Assembly (NCBI RefSeq): GCF_013044135.1
Contig: NZ_JABEPP010000001.1
Location: 930,001-994,000, forward strand
DNA from: Enterovirga aerilata
GTDB taxonomy: Bacteria; Pseudomonadota; Alphaproteobacteria; Rhizobiales; Beijerinckiaceae
DNA length: 64,000 nt
Direction of reading: 5' to 3'
The notes beneath the pieces are model-generated. The model saw nothing but the letters and a program-made list of their open reading frames with translations, ran no database searches and was not told the origin of the DNA. The position numbers and the translations under genes are program-made. Of the stretch, positions 49,504-58,151 are shown piece by piece (the stretch's first letter is position 1; every line of letters begins with the position of its first letter).

Positions 49504-50827
49504 AGCGCGGGCGCCTGTCGATCACGCGCTTCGCCTTGCCCATCGAGCGCTCGAGCGTGCCCGGTGGCCGGATGGACACGCGCGCCGTGATGCCGATCGT
49601 CCCCTTGATCTGGGAGGCGAGCTTCTCGGCATGGTAATCGAGCGACGCCGAGTCCCAGGAATTGTGCCGGGCCTCCGCGACGATGGTCATCTCGTCCATG
49701 CGGCCTTCGCGCGTCAGCTCGATCTGGAAATGACCGGCGCACCAGTCGCAGGCGAGCAGGGCCTCCTCGATCTGGGTGGGGAAGACGTTCACGCCGCGCA
49801 GGATGATCATGTCGTCCGAACGGCCGGTCACCTTCTCCATGCGCCGCATGGACGGGCGGGCCGTGCCGGGGAGGAGCCGCGTCAGATCGCGCGTCCGGTA
49901 GCGCACGATCGGGAAGGCCTCCTTGGTGAGGGAGGTGAAGACGAGCTCGCCGAACTCCCCGTCCGGGAGGACCGCCCCCGTCTGCGGATCGATGATCTCG
50001 GGATAGAAATGGTCCTCCCAGATGTGCAGACCGTCCTTCGTCTCGACGCTCTCCTGGCTGACCCCGGGCCCGATCACCTCCGACAGGCCGTAGATGTCGA
50101 CCGCATCCATCCGGAAGGCGTCCTCGATCTCGGCCCGCATGGCGTTCGTCCAGGGCTCGGCGCCGAAGATGCCGACCTTCAGCGAGCTGTCCCGCGGATC
50201 GACGTTCTGGCGCCGGAATTCGTCCAGGATCGCCAGCATGTAGCTCGGCGTGACCGTGATGATGTCCGGCCGGAAGTCGCAGATGAGCTGGACCTGCCGC
50301 TCCGTCATCCCGCCCGAGATCGGCACGACCGTGAGCCCGAGCTTCTCCGCGCCCTGGTGGATGCCGAGCCCGCCGGTGAAGAGGCCGTAGCCATAGGCGT
50401 TGTGGATCAGCTCGCCGGGCCTGGCACCTGCGAGGCGGAGCGAGCGCGCCATCACCTCGGCCCAGACGTCGAGGTCGTTGCGCGTGTAGCCCACGACGAT
50501 GGGCTTGCCCGTGGTGCCCGAGGAGGCGTGCAGGCGCAGCAGCCGCTCCCGCGGGACGGCGAAGAGGCCGAACGGGTAATTGTCGCGCAGGTCCGTCTTC
50601 ACCAGAAACGGGAACTTGGCGAGATCCGAAAGGTCCTTCAGGTCGGACGGATGCACGCCGGCCTGGTCGAAGCTCGTCCGGTAATGCGGCACGTTCTCGT
50701 AGGCGCGGGACAGGGTCGCGCGCAGCCTGTCGCGCTGCAGCGCCGCGAGCTCGTCGCGGCTCATGCGCTCGGCCGGATCGAGCTCCGGCTCGCTCACCAG
50801 ATTCAGGGCCGGCTTTCCCAGCGCCAT
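49502..50827 (-). CDS. paaK: Phenylacetate-CoA ligase
   Basis: The enzyme activates phenylacetate to phenylacetyl-CoA with ATP, the entry step of the pathway. The 441-residue protein has the adenylate-forming motif LHASSGTTGKPIVVGYT at about 95-110, the ATP-binding region DIYGLSEVIGPGVSQE, and VFPTQIEEALL. It is the last gene of the minus-strand paa operon, separated from paaE by a 131-bp repeat element. Confidence 0.95.
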   Translation of the reverse strand: MALGKPALNLVSEPELDPAERMSRDELAALQRDRLRATLSRAYENVPHYRTSFDQAGVHPSDLKDLSDLAKFPFLVKTDLRDNYPFGLFAVPRERLLRLHASSGTTGKPIVVGYTRNDLDVWAEVMARSLRLAGARPGELIHNAYGYGLFTGGLGIHQGAEKLGLTVVPISGGMTERQVQLICDFRPDIITVTPSYMLAILDEFRRQNVDPRDSSLKVGIFGAEPWTNAMRAEIEDAFRMDAVDIYGLSEVIGPGVSQESVETKDGLHIWEDHFYPEIIDPQTGAVLPDGEFGELVFTSLTKEAFPIVRYRTRDLTRLLPGTARPSMRRMEKVTGRSDDMIILRGVNVFPTQIEEALLACDWCAGHFQIELTREGRMDEMTIVAEARHNSWDSASLDYHAEKLASQIKGTIGITARVSIRPPGTLERSMGKAKRVIDRRPR

Positions 50828-50843
50828 GTTTTCCCTCCCTTTC

Positions 50844-50974
50844 TGTCACTCCGGGGCTCGCCGCAGGCGAGAACCCGGAACCCACGTTCAAGCTCGCGTC
50901 CAGCCGTCTCCACCCGGTCGTGGGTCCCGGGTCGGCGGAGCAGCATTGCATGCTGCACCGCGCCCGGGATGACA
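50844..50974. repeat. Inverted-repeat element (family A-like) between paaE and paaK
   Basis: The element starts TGTCACTCCGGGGC and ends GCCCGGGATGACA, so its ends are near-complementary. It has internal GGGTCCC-type palindromes and an exact AGCATTGCATGCT palindrome. It fills almost the entire space between paaE and paaK. The ends resemble family A, but the interior is different. Confidence 0.75.
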
Positions 50975-50985
50975 GCGGCGCGAGA

Positions 50986-52062
50986 TCACATCTGATCGTA
51001 ATCGATCACGACCCGGTCCGTCTTCGGGTGCGACTGGCAGGTCAGGACGAAGCCCGCCTGCGTCTCCCAGGGCTCGAGCGAGTAGTTGAGATCCATCGCG
51101 ACCTCGCCCTCGACGACCTTCGCCCGGCAGGTGGAGCACATCCCGCCCTTGCAGGCATAGGGCAGGTCCATCCCGGCCCGCAAAGCCGCCTCGAGCACCG
51201 TCTCGCCGTCCCGGACCGGCACGTCGCGTCGCTTGCCGTCGACGATCAGCGAGGCCGTTCGGGACGGGGCGTCCGGCGCCGGGGCCGGCGGCTTCGGGTG
51301 CGCCCGGCCGCCGAACTCGGACACGAAGCGCTCGACATGGATGCGGTCGGGCGGCAGGCCGAGCTCGCGGCAGGCCTCCTCGACCGCCTCGCTCATGCCG
51401 AGCGGGCCGCAGATGAAGACGTGGTCGACCGCAGCAGCCGGGACGAGATGGGTCAGGAGAAGCTTCGTCTTCTCGGCATCGAGACGGCCGTTGAGGACCG
51501 GGATGTCCTGCTCCTCCTGGCTGAGCACGTGAAAGACCGAGAAGCGGCCGAGATAGCGGTCCTTCAGCTCCTCGAGCGCCGTCCGGAACAGCATGTCGGT
51601 CATCGACCGGTTGCCGTAGAACAGGAAGAAGCGGCTCTCCGGCTCGCGCGCCAGAATTCCCCGGACGATCGACAGGATCGGCGTGATGCCGGACCCGGCC
51701 GCGAAACCCGCATAGGTGCGGCCCTCCGCCGCCGGCGCGATCTGCCCGAACCGGCCGGTCGGGGTCATCACGTCGATCGCGTGGCCGGGCCGGAGCGCCT
51801 CGTTGGCGAAGCTCGAGAAGACGCCGTTCTCGACGCGCTTCACGCCGATCCGGAGTTCGCCCTCCTCGGGACCCGAGCAGATCGAATAGGAGCGCCGGAC
51901 CTCCTCCCCATCGAGCGTCGTGCGGAGCGTCAGGTACTGGCCGGGCTCCCAGGCGTAGTCCGGCTCGAGCTCGGGCGGGATGTCGAAGGCGATCGACACG
52001 GCCTCCGGCGTCTCGCGGCGGACCTCCCGGATCGTCAGGCGGTGGAAGCGGGGCGGGGTCAT
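50986..52062 (-). CDS. paaE: Phenylacetyl-CoA epoxidase reductase subunit PaaE
   Basis: A 358-residue NAD(P)H oxidoreductase feeding electrons to the PaaAC epoxidase. The N-terminal FAD domain has RSYSICSGP, the NAD domain has GSGITPILSIVRG, and the C-terminal plant-type 2Fe-2S domain has YACKGGMCSTCRAKV and a fourth Cys in LTCQSHP. A repeat element separates it from paaD upstream and another from paaK downstream. Confidence 0.95.
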   Translation of the reverse strand: MTPPRFHRLTIREVRRETPEAVSIAFDIPPELEPDYAWEPGQYLTLRTTLDGEEVRRSYSICSGPEEGELRIGVKRVENGVFSSFANEALRPGHAIDVMTPTGRFGQIAPAAEGRTYAGFAAGSGITPILSIVRGILAREPESRFFLFYGNRSMTDMLFRTALEELKDRYLGRFSVFHVLSQEEQDIPVLNGRLDAEKTKLLLTHLVPAAAVDHVFICGPLGMSEAVEEACRELGLPPDRIHVERFVSEFGGRAHPKPPAPAPDAPSRTASLIVDGKRRDVPVRDGETVLEAALRAGMDLPYACKGGMCSTCRAKVVEGEVAMDLNYSLEPWETQAGFVLTCQSHPKTDRVVIDYDQM

Positions 52063-52095
52063 GCTCTTTGTCCCGCATGACGGTTGAGCGCGGGG

Positions 52096-52190
52096 AACCC
52101 TCTCCCCGCCGGGGAGAGGGCAGGGTGAGGGGGAGCCGCCACGCCGTCCGGAGAGGGCGCGACCCCCTCACCCCGACGGGGAGAGGGAGC
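52096..52190. repeat. Family C element between paaD and paaE
   Basis: One hairpin, CCCTCTCCCC-GCC-GGGGAGAGGG (52098-52120), and a second, CCCTCACCCCGACGGGGAGAGGG (about 52165-52187), flank a GC-rich middle in which GGGTGAGGGGGAGC mirrors the second hairpin. It fills the paaD/paaE spacer. The paired design recurs inside paaD at 52708-52831. Confidence 0.75.
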
Positions 52191-52204
52191 GCGTCGAGGA
52201 GCGG

Positions 52205-52870
52205 CTAATGGCATTTGAAATAGTCGAAAGGTTCGCGGCAGGACCGGCAGCGCCACAGGGCCTTGCAGGAGGTCGAGCCGAACTCGGCGAGGCGCTCGGT
52301 GTCTTCCGAGCCGCAGCGCGGGCAGGCGACCACCTCCCGGCCGAAGAGCGCGCGCCGGCCGGAGGCCGGGGAGGGCGGCGCGATGCCGTAATCCCGGAGC
52401 TTGCGGCGGCCTTCCTCGCTCATCCAGTCCGTCGTCCAGGCGGGATGCAGCACCGTCCGGATCGTCGCGTCCGAGATCCCGGCGCGCGCGAGCGCGAGTT
52501 CGATCTCGAGGGCCATCATGTTCATGGCCGGGCAGCCGGAATAGGTCGGCGTGATCGTGACTTCGACCCGCCCGTCCACCGCCTCGACGCCGCGCAGCAC
52601 ACCGAGATCTGCGATGGTGAGGACGGGAATTTCCGGGTCGCAGACTTCGGAGACGGCCGCGAGGGCACGCTGTTTCAGGGTATCAGGACCGGGCGTGGCG
52701 GCTCCGCTTTCCCCTCCCCCTTTTGGGGAGGGGAAAGGGGTGGGGGTGGTCGGAGGTGACGCGACGCTGTCCCGACCCCCACCCGACCCTCCGCTCCGCT
52801 CGGGCCACCCTCCCCGCAAGGGGGAGGGAAGATGCCCGACGTCGCGCCCGCCTGCTCCGGCCCCGCTCAC
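52205..52870 (-). CDS. paaD: Phenylacetyl-CoA epoxidase assembly protein PaaD with in-frame repeat insertion
   Basis: PaaD is an iron-sulfur/metal assembly factor for the epoxidase. The conserved MIP18-like domain begins KQRALAAVSEVCDPEIPVLTIADLGVLR, and the C-terminal zinc ribbon has CPRCGSEDTERLAEFGSTSCKALWRCRSCREPF. The natural start is the GTG at 52868-52870, overlapping the paaC stop and preceded by GGGAG. From there the frame passes through a family C repeat (52708-52831) before the conserved domain, giving a 221-residue protein with about 45 extra residues rich in Gly, Ser and Pro. No start codon lies between repeat and domain. Confidence 0.88.
   Translation of the reverse strand: MSGAGAGGRDVGHLPSPLRGGWPERSGGSGGGRDSVASPPTTPTPFPSPKGGGESGAATPGPDTLKQRALAAVSEVCDPEIPVLTIADLGVLRGVEAVDGRVEVTITPTYSGCPAMNMMALEIELALARAGISDATIRTVLHPAWTTDWMSEEGRRKLRDYGIAPPSPASGRRALFGREVVACPRCGSEDTERLAEFGSTSCKALWRCRSCREPFDYFKCH
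52708..52831. repeat. Family C element inserted in the paaD 5' coding region
   Basis: Hairpin 1 (CCCCTCCCCC-TTTT-GGGGAGGGG, about 52711-52733) and hairpin 2 (CCCTCCCC-GCAA-GGGGGAGGG, 52808-52828) flank a middle with matching GGGTGGGGGT and ACCCCCACCC blocks. The element is read in frame without stop codons as part of paaD. Confidence 0.8.
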
Positions 52871-53631
52871 CACGTCGCTCCCGGATAGGCGCGCTGGAGG
52901 AACTGCATCTCGGCGAGCAGGTGCCCGAGATGCTCGGAATGCCGGCCGCTGCGGCCGCCGGACTGCATCCAGCCGGCGGCCGGCTGCACGAGCGTCGCCT
53001 CCGCCAGGACGTCGGACACGGTCTTCGCCCATGCGTCGCGGAGGCTCTCCGGGTCCACCGCGATCCCTGCCGCGATCAGCTCGCGATCGGAGGCGTCGGC
53101 CTCGAACATCTCGCCCGTATAGGGCCAGAGATAGTCGACGGCCTCCTGCGCCCGGCGATGGCTCTCCTCGGTCCCGTCCCCGAGCCGGATCACCCATTCG
53201 GCGGAGTGGCGCAGGTGATAGGCGCTCTCCTTCTCCGACTTCGCCGCGATGGCGGCGAGCCGCTCGTCGGCCGAACGCATCATCGCCTGCCAGAACGGGT
53301 CCGCGAAAGCCGAATAGAAGAAGACGCGCAGGATCGTGCGGGCGAAATCGCCGTTCGGCAGCTCGACGAGAAGCAGGTTCCGGTAGGCCGGCGCGTCGCG
53401 CAGATAGGCGAGCTTGTCCTCGTCGGAGCCGTCGGCCCGGAGCTCGGCCGCGTATTGGTAGAGGGAGCGCGCCTGGCCGATGAGGTCGAGGCCGATATTG
53501 GCGAGCGCCATCTCCTCCTCGAGCATCGGCGCGTGCCCGCACCACTCGGACAGGCGGTGGCCCAGGATGAGCGCGTCGTCGGCGCGCCGCAGCGCGTAGA
53601 GGGCGAGGGGGGAGTTGGTCGGCGTAGTCAC
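52867..53631 (-). CDS. paaC: Phenylacetyl-CoA epoxidase structural subunit PaaC
   Basis: A 254-residue ferritin-like partner of PaaA in the multicomponent epoxidase. Family stretches are RRADDALILGHRLSEWCGHAPMLEEEMALANIGLDLIGQA and AKSEKESAYHLRHSAEWVIRLGDGT. Length fits PaaC (about 250) when starting at the GTG at 53629-53631. However, a repeat element separates this from paaB, and the frame is also open back to a GTG at 53760 that overlaps the paaB stop. If that coupled start is used, PaaC carries a 43-residue repeat-encoded leader. Confidence 0.92.
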   Translation of the reverse strand: MTTPTNSPLALYALRRADDALILGHRLSEWCGHAPMLEEEMALANIGLDLIGQARSLYQYAAELRADGSDEDKLAYLRDAPAYRNLLLVELPNGDFARTILRVFFYSAFADPFWQAMMRSADERLAAIAAKSEKESAYHLRHSAEWVIRLGDGTEESHRRAQEAVDYLWPYTGEMFEADASDRELIAAGIAVDPESLRDAWAKTVSDVLAEATLVQPAAGWMQSGGRSGRHSEHLGHLLAEMQFLQRAYPGATW

Positions 53632-53646
53632 CGTCGCTGCATCCGC

Positions 53647-53750
53647 TTTGTCATCCCCGGCCGGAGCGAAGCGGACGGGAAAGGGATCCACTTGCACCAT
53701 CGAGATCCCCTTCCCGACTGCTGCGCAGCCGCCGGGGATGACGACGCTTC
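53647..53750. repeat. Family A element at the paaB/paaC junction
   Basis: The element starts TTTGTCATCCCCGGCCGG and ends GCCGCCGGGGATGACG, with internal GGGAAAGGGATCCA and GATCCCCTTCCCG blocks, the same design as the array at 2285-3360. It is just beside the paaB stop codon and can be read in frame into paaC. Confidence 0.85.
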
Positions 53751-53756
53751 GCGTCG

Positions 53757-54044
53757 TCACATATGACCGACTTCCTCCGGCACCTCGTAGAAGGTGGGAT
53801 GGCGGTAGACCTTCGATTCCGCCGGCTCGAACATCATGCCCTTGTCGGCCGGGTCCGAGGCCGTGATCGCGGCTGACGGCACGACCCAGATCGACAGGCC
53901 CTCGCCGCGCCGCGTGTAGAGGTCGCGCGCCGCCTGGAGCGCCATGGTGGCGTCCGGCGCGTGCAGCGAGCCGACATGCTTGTGCGCGAGGCCGTTGCGG
54001 GAGCGTATGAACACCTCCCAGAGCGGCGTCTTGGGTGTGGGCAT
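53757..54044 (-). CDS. paaB: Phenylacetyl-CoA epoxidase subunit PaaB
   Basis: A 95-residue protein that joins two PaaAC heterodimers. The sequence TPLWEVFIRSRNGLAHKHVGSLHAPDATMALQAARDLYTRRGEGLSIWVVPS is a typical PaaB, and the tail YRHPTFYEVPEEVGHM fits. It ends at the paaC junction, where a repeat element has inserted. Confidence 0.95.
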   Translation of the reverse strand: MPTPKTPLWEVFIRSRNGLAHKHVGSLHAPDATMALQAARDLYTRRGEGLSIWVVPSAAITASDPADKGMMFEPAESKVYRHPTFYEVPEEVGHM

Positions 54045-54101
54045 CTGTCTACTCCTCGTCAGAGCCGAGCTTGCCCGGCCGTCCCGACGGATCGCTTGTC
54101 G

Positions 54102-54431
54102 TCAGTCCTCGTCGCCCGGCTCGTCGGGCATCCCGGCGGCGTCCAGCCGGCGCAGAACGTCGAGGATTTCGTTATGACGGGCCAACAGGCGGTTTTGCTG
54201 CAGTATCGCATCGGACCGGATCTCGGCGATCGCGGTCCTGATCTCGGCGAACCGAGCCTCCACCTGCTGAAAGCGCGCGTCCATGTGCTGGTCGAGCCGA
54301 ACGACCAGCTGCTGAGTTCTATCATGGCGCTCCAGCACGGCTTCGAGCTCGCGACGGACGCCCTGGAGCTGTCGCAGGACGAGGTTGCTCGTCGGGGTCG
54401 GCGCAGGCCTCGATTCGACGCTCACGACCAC
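54102..54431 (-). CDS. Predicted coiled-coil protein inserted between paaA and paaB
   Basis: A 109-residue hydrophilic protein with heptad-like patterning throughout (LRQLQGVRRELEAVLERHDRTQQLVVRLDQHMDARFQQVEARFAEIRTAIAEI). It ends in an acidic tail, GMPDEPGDED. The start is a GTG at 54431, with further in-frame GTGs nearby. It is co-directional with the paa genes but is not part of the canonical paaABCDE set. The function is unknown; it could be a stray gene or a repeat-borne frame. Confidence 0.55.
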   Translation of the reverse strand: MVVSVESRPAPTPTSNLVLRQLQGVRRELEAVLERHDRTQQLVVRLDQHMDARFQQVEARFAEIRTAIAEIRSDAILQQNRLLARHNEILDVLRRLDAAGMPDEPGDED

Positions 54432-54479
54432 TCCTCAGGGACGGCCGAAAAACACGCGGTTAGGGTAGGGCCATCGAAC

Positions 54480-55481
54480 CTACGCCGCCACCTTCATCTC
54501 CGTGCGCGCCCGACGCTTCTCGGCATAGGCCGCGGCGGCATCCCGAACCCAGGCGCCGTCCTCGTGCGCCTTGCGGCGGGCGGCCAGGCGCTCGCGGTTG
54601 CACGGCCCGTTGCCGGCCAGGACCTGCCTGAACTCGTCCCAGTCGATCTCGCCGAACTCCCAGTGGCCGGTCTCCTCGTTGAAGCGGAGATCCGGGTCCG
54701 GGAAGGTCAGGCCGAGATAATGGCCCTGCGGTACGGTCGCATCGACGAATTTCTGGCGCAGCTCGTCGTTCGAGAAGCGCTTGATCTTCCACTTCGTCGA
54801 CTGGTCCGAGTGCTGGCTCTGGCTGTCGGGCGGACCGAACATCATCAGGCACGGCCACCACCAGCGGTTCAGCGCGTCCTGCGCCATCGCCTTCTGCTCG
54901 GGCGTGCCGCGGCACAGCGTCAGCATGATCTCGTAGCCCTGGCGCTGGTGGAAGCTCTCCTCCTTGCAGACGCGGATCATCGCGCGCGCATAGGGTCCGT
55001 AGGAGCAGCGGCAGAGCGGGATCTGGTTCATGATCGCCGCGCCGTCCACCAGCCAGCCGATCGCCCCGATATCCGCCCAGGTCAGCGTCGGATAGTTGAA
55101 GATCGACGAATACTTGGCACGGCCCTCGAGCAGGGCGTCGACCATCTCTTCGCGGCTCGTCCCGAGGGTCTCGGCGGCGGCATAGAGATAGAGGCCGTGG
55201 CCGCACTCGTCCTGCACCTTGGCCAGCAGGGCGGCCTTGCGGCGCAAGCTCGGCGCCCGGGTGATCCAGTTGCCCTCCGGCAGCATGCCGACGATCTCCG
55301 AATGGGCGTGCTGCGAGATCTGCCGCGTCAGCGTCTTGCGGTAGGCGGCGGGCATCCAGTCGTTCGGTTCGATGCGCTCCTCGGCATCGATCCGCGCCTG
55401 GAAGCGTGCCGCCGCCCCGGCGTCCTCGACGAAGGGCGTCTCGCGTTCCGCCGCACCGGCATTCAGCGCCTGCGTGTACAT
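54480..55481 (-). CDS. paaA: Phenylacetyl-CoA epoxidase catalytic subunit PaaA
   Basis: A 333-residue diiron oxygenase that epoxidises the ring of phenylacetyl-CoA. Iron ligands lie in the ferritin-like bundle, visible in [12 protein letters not shown] at about 89-100 and [13 protein letters not shown] at about 172-183. The N terminus [14 protein letters not shown] and [16 protein letters not shown] match the family. It lies 53 bp downstream of paaX on the same strand. Confidence 0.96.
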   Translation of the reverse strand: MYTQALNAGAAERETPFVEDAGAAARFQARIDAEERIEPNDWMPAAYRKTLTRQISQHAHSEIVGMLPEGNWITRAPSLRRKAALLAKVQDECGHGLYLYAAAETLGTSREEMVDALLEGRAKYSSIFNYPTLTWADIGAIGWLVDGAAIMNQIPLCRCSYGPYARAMIRVCKEESFHQRQGYEIMLTLCRGTPEQKAMAQDALNRWWWPCLMMFGPPDSQSQHSDQSTKWKIKRFSNDELRQKFVDATVPQGHYLGLTFPDPDLRFNEETGHWEFGEIDWDEFRQVLAGNGPCNRERLAARRKAHEDGAWVRDAAAAYAEKRRARTEMKVAA

Positions 55482-55514
55482 GCGGTCTCCCCAGACTTGT
55501 CTGAAGCTGGATAT

Positions 55515-55551
55515 GTTACAGAATGGCGATCGGTTCAAGACGTCTCGTAAC
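55515..55551. promoter_or_regulatory. Possible PaaX operator at the paaX/paaA junction
   Basis: GTTAC at 55515-55519 and GTAAC at 55547-55551 form a widely spaced inverted repeat; the second half lies within the paaX 3' end. The position just upstream of paaA would suit repression, but the spacing is unusual and the match to known PaaX sites is not established. Confidence 0.25.
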
Positions 55552-56434
55552 GTTTTTCTGCGACCTGTCTGAACCGCCGGAAGAGCGAGGGGCATGGCGC
55601 TGGGAGCTTCCCGGTCTCGCAAAGCCCGTTCTCGTCGAGCCACGCCTCCGACGGGCCGAGCACGGCGCGGTAGATCGTGCCGCAGAGCCGCCGGGCATCC
55701 GCGCCCGGCCAGTCCGGCGGGAGCAGCGCAGCCGGCAGGATCGGGTCGCGCAGGATCACGCGACGATAGGCGTGGATGAGAAGGATCCGGGCCGCGAAGC
55801 TGTCGGCCTCCGAAAGCGCCAGTCCGCCTCTCAGGGAATCGGCGAGCGGGCCGAACAGGGCCTGGAAGCGGGCGTAGCCGTCCGCCGTGCGGGCGAGCGG
55901 CCAGGCGGAGGCCGCGAGCCGGGCGGCCGTCTCGCGGTCCGTCGAGGCGGCGAGCCGCAGCACGGCATCGGCAGCGCCGGTGGGCAGCGCCGCTCCCTGC
56001 GGCGCGATCCACAGGCCCGGCGAGGGCGAGCCGAAGCCTGCCTCCTGCAGGGCCGTTCGGGCCGCCTCGCGCTCGCCGTTCTGGGGCAGGATCGCGAGGT
56101 CGAAGGCACCGGACCAGGGCAGGGCGGGCGGGTTGTAGATGTGCTCGGTGGCGGCCGCGAATGTGTCCCGGCCCTTCTCGGCGAGACGGTAGAAGCTGTT
56201 CCGGCCGACGCGGTTCCGCACGAGCCAGCCGTCGGCGGCGAGCCGCGACATCGCGGTCCTGACCGCACCCTCGCCGACCCCGAGCGTCTCGAAGAACCGG
56301 GCCAGCGTGCCGAGCCAGACCGACCCGCCGCGCGGCACGATCGCGTCGCCATAGACCGTGACGACGATCGACCAGATCCGGGACGGCTCGCACCGCAGCT
56401 GGTCGAGAATCGGCGAAAGAGGGCTGGCCGTCAC
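55535..56434 (-). CDS. paaX: Phenylacetate-responsive repressor PaaX
   Basis: A 299-residue GntR-like/PaaX family regulator that is released by phenylacetyl-CoA. The N-terminal winged helix reads [53 protein letters not shown], followed by the [15 protein letters not shown] wing and the C-terminal PaaX domain with [22 protein letters not shown]. The start is the GTG at 56434. It is first in the paaX-paaA-...-paaK series and may autoregulate it. Confidence 0.93.
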   Translation of the reverse strand: MTASPLSPILDQLRCEPSRIWSIVVTVYGDAIVPRGGSVWLGTLARFFETLGVGEGAVRTAMSRLAADGWLVRNRVGRNSFYRLAEKGRDTFAAATEHIYNPPALPWSGAFDLAILPQNGEREAARTALQEAGFGSPSPGLWIAPQGAALPTGAADAVLRLAASTDRETAARLAASAWPLARTADGYARFQALFGPLADSLRGGLALSEADSFAARILLIHAYRRVILRDPILPAALLPPDWPGADARRLCGTIYRAVLGPSEAWLDENGLCETGKLPAPCPSLFRRFRQVAEKRYETS

Positions 56435-56530
56435 ACGGCTGGACCGAGAGGAGCGGGAGCGTTCCGCGGAAGCGACGCGCAGCTCCTACACCGGCCGAGG
56501 GCCGGCCGTGAACCCCGGCGCGCTCCCCCG

Positions 56531-56851
56531 TCAGTCCCCGATCGTCAGGATCAGCGGTCCGCCGCGCTGAGCCTTGACGTCGCGCGCCTTGCGGCGGGAC
56601 TCGATCTCGGCCGGAACGTCCAGCACGCTGATGGTGCGCCGGTAGCCCGGGTTCAGCGTGCCCGCGAGAGAGGAGAAGCCGGACGTGGCCTGCGTCACGA
56701 CGCGCGCGATGGAGGTGTGGTCGCCATTGGCCGACAGGGTCTGGCTCACGGTGGCGGCGACAATGGCGAAGGAGACCGCCACGCGGCCGATCGCCAGCAC
56801 GGCGAGAACCAGCATGGCTCCGAGAAGGCTGCGCTTGAGGAACTTGTACAT
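56531..56851 (-). CDS. Small membrane-anchored protein of unknown function
   Basis: A 106-residue protein with one N-terminal hydrophobic segment ([27 protein letters not shown]) after MYKFLKRS, and a soluble C-terminal half containing a basic stretch, [17 protein letters not shown]. No domain was recognised. It is separate from paaX by 96 bp on the same strand. Confidence 0.6.
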   Translation of the reverse strand: MYKFLKRSLLGAMLVLAVLAIGRVAVSFAIVAATVSQTLSANGDHTSIARVVTQATSGFSSLAGTLNPGYRRTISVLDVPAEIESRRKARDVKAQRGGPLILTIGD

Positions 56852-57113
56852 GCCGAGGCCCCGCTTTCGTGCCGCAGAGGAGGCTTAGCGGGCCGCGAAT
56901 GTCTCAGGAAGCTACAACCTGGCCGCGAGGCCCGTTAACCCTGCGGTAACCCTAACGTCGTGGATCGGCTGGCTTGACGCGCCTCGCATCGAGCGGGCAA
57001 GAGGCGCGGGCGCCAGAAGCGGGGCCGTTCACCGGAGCCGCGCGGCGCCAACGAGCCGCGGCGCCCTGCGACCGCTCCCGCCCCCTCAAGGAAACGCTCC
57101 GCCGAGGCCCCAT

Positions 57114-58151
57114 TTGGACCTCTCCATCGGTCTGATCCTGATCCAGGACGGCGTCACGAACGCGGCGATCTATGCGCTTCTCGCGCTCGCCCTCGTCCTC
57201 GTCTTCACCGTGACCCGCGTCATCTTCGTGCCCGTGGGCGAGTTCGTGTCCTTCGGGGCGCTGACGCTCGCGGCCTTCGAGGCCGGGAAGGTTCCCGGGA
57301 CCGTGTCGCTGCTCGTCGTGCTCGGCATCGCGGGCGCGATCGGCCGCCTCTGGACGGAGCGGGCGAATCTCTCGGCCCGGATGCTCGGCGGGATCGCGCT
57401 GGAGACGGTCGTCGTGCCGGCGCTGATCGCGGCGCTCGTCACCTGGCTCGCGCCGCACAAGCCGCCGCAGATCGTGCAGGTCCTGCTCGCGCTGCTCGTC
57501 GTCGCCCCGATGGGGGTCTATCTCTACGAATCGGTGTTCCGGCCGATCGCCGAGGCGAGCGTCCTCGTGCTGCTGATCGTGGCGGTCGCTCTCCACCTCG
57601 CGCTGGTCGGTCTGGCGCTCATCTTCTTCGGGGCGGAGGGCTCGCGCACCACGGCCCTGTCGGAGGCGAGCTTCACCCTCGGCCAGCTCTTCATCACGGG
57701 CCAGTCGCTGGCCGTTCTCGGCGTGACGCTGGTCCTGATCCTCGCCCTCTACGTCTTCTTCGACCGCACTCTGATCGGGAAGGCGCTCAGGGCGACCGCC
57801 GTGAACCGGGTGGGCGCGCGGCTCGTCGGCATCTCGCCCGCCTTCTCCGGCCGCATCGCTTTCGCGCTGGCCGGCATCATCGGGGCGCTCGGCGGCATTC
57901 TCGTCTCGCCGCTCACCACGATCTACTACGACACGGGCTTCATCATCGGCCTGAAGGGCTTCGTGGCCGCGATCATCGGAGGGCTGGTGAGCTACCCGCT
58001 GGCGGCCGGCGCCGCGATCCTGGTGGGGGTCATCGAATCCTTCGCGTCGTTCTGGGCGAGCGAGCTGAAGGAGGTGATCGTCTTCATGATCATCGTCCCG
58101 ATCCTGCTCGTGCGCTCCTACGGCACGCAGGTCCTGGAGGACGAGGAATGA
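57114..58151 (+). CDS. livH: Branched-chain amino acid type ABC permease LivH
   Basis: A 345-residue permease with eight to nine membrane helices, beginning at a TTG (57114) that follows GAGG at good spacing. The LivH pattern [21 protein letters not shown] and [39 protein letters not shown] is clear. Its location next to the paa genes suggests an aromatic or organic acid substrate, but this is inference. It overlaps the next gene by 4 bp. Confidence 0.9.
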   Translation: MDLSIGLILIQDGVTNAAIYALLALALVLVFTVTRVIFVPVGEFVSFGALTLAAFEAGKVPGTVSLLVVLGIAGAIGRLWTERANLSARMLGGIALETVVVPALIAALVTWLAPHKPPQIVQVLLALLVVAPMGVYLYESVFRPIAEASVLVLLIVAVALHLALVGLALIFFGAEGSRTTALSEASFTLGQLFITGQSLAVLGVTLVLILALYVFFDRTLIGKALRATAVNRVGARLVGISPAFSGRIAFALAGIIGALGGILVSPLTTIYYDTGFIIGLKGFVAAIIGGLVSYPLAAGAAILVGVIESFASFWASELKEVIVFMIIVPILLVRSYGTQVLEDEE

